DNA of 64,000 nt from JBCDIQ01 sp039024295 (lineage in GTDB: Bacteria > Bacteroidota > Bacteroidia > J057). Positions within the stretch are counted from its first letter, which is position 1. Every line of letters starts with the position of its first letter. A model generated the notes under the pieces. That model saw only the letters and a program-made list of their open reading frames with translations. It ran no database searches and was not told the DNA's origin. The stretch spans positions 1 to 64,000 of the forward strand of contig JBCDIQ010000001.1 in the NCBI GenBank assembly GCA_039024295.1, given 5' to 3'. Of the stretch, positions 60,909-64,000 are shown one piece after another. The position numbers and the translations under genes are program-made.

Positions 60909-62603
60909 ATGAAATGGACCTATCGAGCCGGAAACTATCTGTTGCTCCTGATTATTGGAGGTATTCTGACATTTTGTGCCAATCCTTCTTCCCCCACCGG
61001 AGGGGAACGGGACAAAACAGGCCCCCAAGTGGTCAAGACAATTCCTGTTGTGGAGCAGCTGAATTTTACCGGTAAAAAGATCACGGTCATATTTGACGAG
61101 TTTATCCGACCAGTCACTTACGGAAAAGAAATTTTCGTTTCCCCTCTGCTAAAAACGCCTCCCAAAGTCCTGGTAGCCGCAAAGAAATTAACCCTCCAAT
61201 TCCAGGAGGACCTGCTTCCCAATACCACCTATGTGATCACCTTGGCTGGGGTCAAGGACCAAAACGAAAGCAATGAGATGGAAGTCCCTTTTCCCCTGGC
61301 ATTCAGTACCGGACCGGTAATTGACAGCATGGAGATTAAGGGCCGGATAGAGGGGCCTGTGTTCAGGCAGGGCATGAAGGACATGACCTTGCTCTTGTTT
61401 GATGCCGACAGCATTGAGAATGATGACATTTTCCGCAGGAGGCCAGCCTACATCAGCCGAACTGATGAAGCAGGGTACTTTTCGTTGCCGTATCTCCGGC
61501 GTACAGATTTTCGCATCTATGCCATCGAGGACGCGGATAATTCGAATACCTACAGCAGTCCGCTGGAAACCCTCGCCCTGGCTGATTCTTCCCTTGTCCA
61601 ATTTACCGACTCTGGCAATTCCGTTTCGGTGAGCATGCTGGCATTTTCTCCCGATGACCAAGTGCCCCTGGTGAGGGCCTATGAATGGCTGAGTGATTCC
61701 GTCATTCGGATGGAGTTTTCTGAGGGCCTGATGGTGGACTCCCTCCAGTTGAGCATTAGTGATACAACCGGGTTGGACAGCATGGAAGTGACCACCTGGA
61801 CCTACTGGGAACGCAAGCTTCTGGTGCTTTCGCATCGGAAACGAGAAAGTGGATTGCAACTGGCACTGGTAGGGATGCAGGACAGCCTGGGAAATGTAGC
61901 GGACAGCCTGATGGAGGTTTTGCCACGGCGGATAAAAAAGCCGTCCGAACCTCCCTTAGAGAAAAAACCCAAACTTATTCTGGCAGATCAGACCTATCAA
62001 TGGATCAGCCCTCGTACCTTGACTCGTCAGGATACCAATTTGATTCACCTGCAAGACACGACGCCTGACGTTTTCCTTCCGTATGTGGTGATAGATACAG
62101 GCTTCCAAATGACTATCAAGCCTGTCATAAACATGAATCCGGGTTTGGCCTATACCCTTAATTTGGAAGGAGAATTATTCAGGGAAACGGATACGGTGTT
62201 CAGCTTTCTCCTGGATGTGTTTGATCCGGATACGTATGGAAGGTTTTCCGGAAAAATCGTGCTGAACGGCTATGAAGGTCCTCTGGTGGTCACCTTTGCA
62301 CAAGACCAGACTACGTTTGTGAGCAAAAAGACTGACTTTGACTACCGCTATATGCCCGCAGGTAATTATTTACTTACCATCGTGCTGGATGCAGACAGCA
62401 ATGGGATACATACGCCCGGATCATTAGCCCCCTACAGGTTGCCAGAGCGCATTTACCAACATCCCACAAAATTTGAGGTTCGTGCCAAATGGGAATTTAC
62501 CGAACAAGTAATCGAGGTGGATTTGGTGGCATTGACCGCACCACCAATTGATACGACGGCAGTGGATACAATAGCTGTGGAGCCAAGGCGGGGTAAAAAA
62601 TGA
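60909..62603 (+). CDS. Big_5 (Ig-like) domain lipoprotein
   Basis: A 564-residue lipoprotein with lipobox ILTFCANPS (Cys23) and the typical start of a Bacteroidota family, NPSSPTGGERDKTGPQVVKTIPV. Next is a Big_5 domain (NFTGKKITVIFDEFIRPVTYGKEIFVSPLLKTPPKVLVAAKKLTLQFQEDLLPNTTYVITLAGVKDQNE) that resembles bacterial Ig-like domains. A carboxypeptidase-regulatory-like region follows (GYFSLPYLRRTDFRIYAIEDADNSNTY), and further beta repeats end in KWEFTEQVIEVDL. Probably an outer-membrane lipoprotein; role unknown. It is divergent from the acyl-CoA dehydrogenase. Confidence 0.85.
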   Translation: MKWTYRAGNYLLLLIIGGILTFCANPSSPTGGERDKTGPQVVKTIPVVEQLNFTGKKITVIFDEFIRPVTYGKEIFVSPLLKTPPKVLVAAKKLTLQFQEDLLPNTTYVITLAGVKDQNESNEMEVPFPLAFSTGPVIDSMEIKGRIEGPVFRQGMKDMTLLLFDADSIENDDIFRRRPAYISRTDEAGYFSLPYLRRTDFRIYAIEDADNSNTYSSPLETLALADSSLVQFTDSGNSVSVSMLAFSPDDQVPLVRAYEWLSDSVIRMEFSEGLMVDSLQLSISDTTGLDSMEVTTWTYWERKLLVLSHRKRESGLQLALVGMQDSLGNVADSLMEVLPRRIKKPSEPPLEKKPKLILADQTYQWISPRTLTRQDTNLIHLQDTTPDVFLPYVVIDTGFQMTIKPVINMNPGLAYTLNLEGELFRETDTVFSFLLDVFDPDTYGRFSGKIVLNGYEGPLVVTFAQDQTTFVSKKTDFDYRYMPAGNYLLTIVLDADSNGIHTPGSLAPYRLPERIYQHPTKFEVRAKWEFTEQVIEVDLVALTAPPIDTTAVDTIAVEPRRGKK

Positions 62604-62674
62604 GGAAACGGAGACCGGATGAGACCTTTTACATCCTCTCCCCTAAAACCTGTCACCCAATACCTAACCGCTAT

Positions 62675-63229
62675 TTAAACTGCTTCAACAGACTTGACTT
62701 CTGGCACCATCCGGGTGAGCAGGTTTTCTATTCCATTTTTCAGGGTAACCACAGAGGAAGGGCAGCCTGAGCAGCTCCCTTGCAGACGTAGTTTCACCAC
62801 CCCATCATCAAAGTTATCATAAATGATGTCGCCCCCATCCATGGCCACGGCAGGACGCACGTGGGAATCAATCAGGCTTTTGATTTTGGTCACGACCTCG
62901 TCTTCATTTTCAGCAGGTTTTGGCGGTTCATTGAGGGCGTCATACTTCCCGGTTAGAATGGGCTGATCCGTTGCGAGGTACGCCTTAAGGAAATCCTTCA
63001 CCACGGGAATGATTTCTTCCCATTTGAACTCTTCTCCCTTGGTAATGGTGATGAAATTCTGGCTGATGAATACCCCTTCTACAAAGGCAAAGTTGAACAA
63101 CTTGGCAGGAAGCGGTGCATCTTCAGTGGAATCGATAGCAGGGAAATCTGCACTGCCGGTTTGTATAAACATCCGATCGGTCACAAATTTCAGTGAAGCC
63201 GGGTTCGGGGTGATTTCTGTATAGATCAT
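62675..63229 (-). CDS. NifU/Nfu-type Fe-S scaffold protein
   Basis: A 184-residue protein from ATG 63229 (MIYTEITPNPASLKFVTDRMF); the ATG at 63256 adds nine basic residues before the conserved N-terminus. The first ~90 residues are the Nfu N-terminal domain. The C-terminal NifU-like domain has VRPAVAMDGGDIIYDNFDDGVVKLRLQGSCSGCPSSVVTLKNGIENLL with the CxxC cluster site. Such proteins carry 4Fe-4S clusters to target enzymes in the cytoplasm. It is divergent from frr. Confidence 0.93.
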   Translation of the reverse strand: MIYTEITPNPASLKFVTDRMFIQTGSADFPAIDSTEDAPLPAKLFNFAFVEGVFISQNFITITKGEEFKWEEIIPVVKDFLKAYLATDQPILTGKYDALNEPPKPAENEDEVVTKIKSLIDSHVRPAVAMDGGDIIYDNFDDGVVKLRLQGSCSGCPSSVVTLKNGIENLLTRMVPEVKSVEAV

Positions 63230-63308
63230 TTTCTTGTTTCTTCTACTTTTGTGCAATCTACCGAAGGAGACAAAATAACATCCTTCTCTGCTAAAACGGA
63301 AATTCCTG

Positions 63309-63316
63309 TATATTTG
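63309..63316 (+). promoter_or_regulatory. TATATTTG -7 box before frr
   Basis: An exact TAnnTTTG match 64 bp before the frr start. No good TTTG -33 element is evident. Confidence 0.4.
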
Positions 63317-63380
63317 TTAGCCAGTAAACGCCATTGGTGTTTTACGTTAACTTACCAATTATTCCAAACGCCACAGTACT

Positions 63381-63944
63381 ATGGATGAGCAAATCAAACC
63401 TGTGCTAGACCATGCCAGGGAGCAGATGGAAGGTTCCATCGAACATTTTCAAAAAGAACTCACCTCTATTCGGGCCGGAAAGGCTTCTCCTTTAATGCTG
63501 GATGGGCTGATGGTGGACTACTACGGGACCGATACCCCCATCGCTCAGGTGGCCTCGGTCACTGCAAGCGATGCCCGCACCCTGTTGATCCAACCCTGGG
63601 AGAAAAAGATGCTTCAGGTAATCGAGAAAAAGATTCTGCAAAGCAACCTGGGATTCACCCCTTCTAATGATGGGGAAATGATCCGTATCTCAATTCCTTC
63701 CCTCACAGAGGAACGCCGGAAGCAGTTGGTAAAACAGGCAAAAGGAGAGGGAGAAAATGCCAAGGTCTCTATCCGAAATGCCCGCCAGGATGCCAACCAC
63801 CGGCTGAAAAAGCTTAAAAATGAGAGTGTATCTGAGGACAATATAAAAGAAGGAGAGAAGTTGGTTCAGGACCTGACCAATAAGTATAGCAACAAGGTAG
63901 AGGAAATTCTGGGGAAGAAAGAGGAAGAAATCATGACGGTTTAG
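63381..63944 (+). CDS. frr: Ribosome recycling factor
   Basis: RRF splits the post-termination ribosome with EF-G. The 187-residue protein is complete. The first helix of the three-helix bundle is DEQIKPVLDHAREQMEGSIEHFQKELTSIRAGKASPLMLDGLMVDYYG. The small domain (TPIAQVASVTASDARTLLIQPWEKKMLQVIEKKILQSNLGFTPSNDGEMIRISIPSLTEERRKQLVKQAK) and the long last helix are present. It usually follows pyrH, but pyrH is not upstream here. Confidence 0.97.
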   Translation: MDEQIKPVLDHAREQMEGSIEHFQKELTSIRAGKASPLMLDGLMVDYYGTDTPIAQVASVTASDARTLLIQPWEKKMLQVIEKKILQSNLGFTPSNDGEMIRISIPSLTEERRKQLVKQAKGEGENAKVSIRNARQDANHRLKKLKNESVSEDNIKEGEKLVQDLTNKYSNKVEEILGKKEEEIMTV

Positions 63945-63972
63945 TCCATTTCACCTTATCTGAAGACTTGAG

Positions 63973-63998
63973 CCTGATACGTGGACGTATCAGGTTTT
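63973..63998 (+). terminator. Terminator of frr
   Basis: A 9-bp perfect stem (CCTGATACG with CGTATCAGG) with loop TGGA, followed by TTTT, 28 bp past the frr stop. A clean rho-independent terminator. Confidence 0.88.
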
Positions 63999-64000
63999 CT

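Overview
The window comes from a Bacteroidota chromosome, probably of the Saprospiria/Cytophagia kind. The evidence is three proteins with type IX secretion (T9SS) C-terminal sorting domains, a SprE/PorW-type TPR lipoprotein, a gldF-gldG pair, DUF4159, DUF3667, DUF2891 and GSCFA family proteins, fused E1 alpha/beta oxo-acid dehydrogenases, an F1Fo ATP synthase operon without its beta and epsilon genes, and promoter-like TAnnTTTG boxes with little Shine-Dalgarno signal. No rRNA, tRNA or CRISPR array was found.

Layout. 0-5.5 kb: yifB/comM-like AAA gene, a T9SS cargo gene, a complete 918-bp IS5-family insertion sequence with inverted ends and a 3-bp AAT duplication, and a GT4 glycosyltransferase. 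5.5-9.6 kb: an ECF sigma factor, a TPR membrane protein (likely its anti-sigma or partner) and msrB on the minus strand, then radA. 9.6-15.8 kb is accessory: a DUF2891 protein, a VOC protein, an MntA/HepT toxin-antitoxin pair, a cupin, a serine hydrolase, and a Fic protein behind a 58-bp palindrome. 15.8-20.4 kb: two adjacent fused E1 alpha-beta genes. 20.6-26.9 kb: DUF4159, an S41 peptidase and several Bacteroidota-specific proteins. 27.1-34.7 kb, minus strand: M23 peptidase, bactofilin, two AtpI/AtpZ-like membrane proteins, then atpB-E-F-H-A-G ending in a clear terminator. 34.8-43.3 kb: sprE/porW-like gene, an M28-PDZ peptidase, two repeat-rich intergenic regions with shared two-hairpin elements, a lone antitoxin-like gene, and an 18-repeat WD40 gene whose natural 5' end carries an in-frame TAA. 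43.3-47.5 kb: gldG/gldF and two tandem DUF3667-like genes. 47.6-53 kb: a TPR-CHAT protease-like protein, an AT-rich stretch with a small membrane protein, and an FG-GAP T9SS protein. 53.2-55.2 kb: grpE-dnaJ with promoter and terminator. 55.2-64 kb: two small hypotheticals, a large T9SS protein, an acyl-CoA dehydrogenase, a Big_5 lipoprotein, a NifU-like protein and frr with its terminator.

Functionally, most of the window is core metabolism and envelope biology: energy (ATP synthase, E1 enzymes, acyl-CoA dehydrogenase), T9SS and gliding (SprE/PorW, GldFG and three cargo proteins), protein quality control (GrpE/DnaJ, MsrB) and DNA maintenance (RadA, YifB). I saw no clear new defence island. 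The observations most worth following are the WD40 nonsense codon, the swapped Asp/Asn pair in one E1, the terminator-like hairpin behind atpE, the inverted two-hairpin repeats, the palindrome before fic, and the TPR-CHAT neighbourhood.
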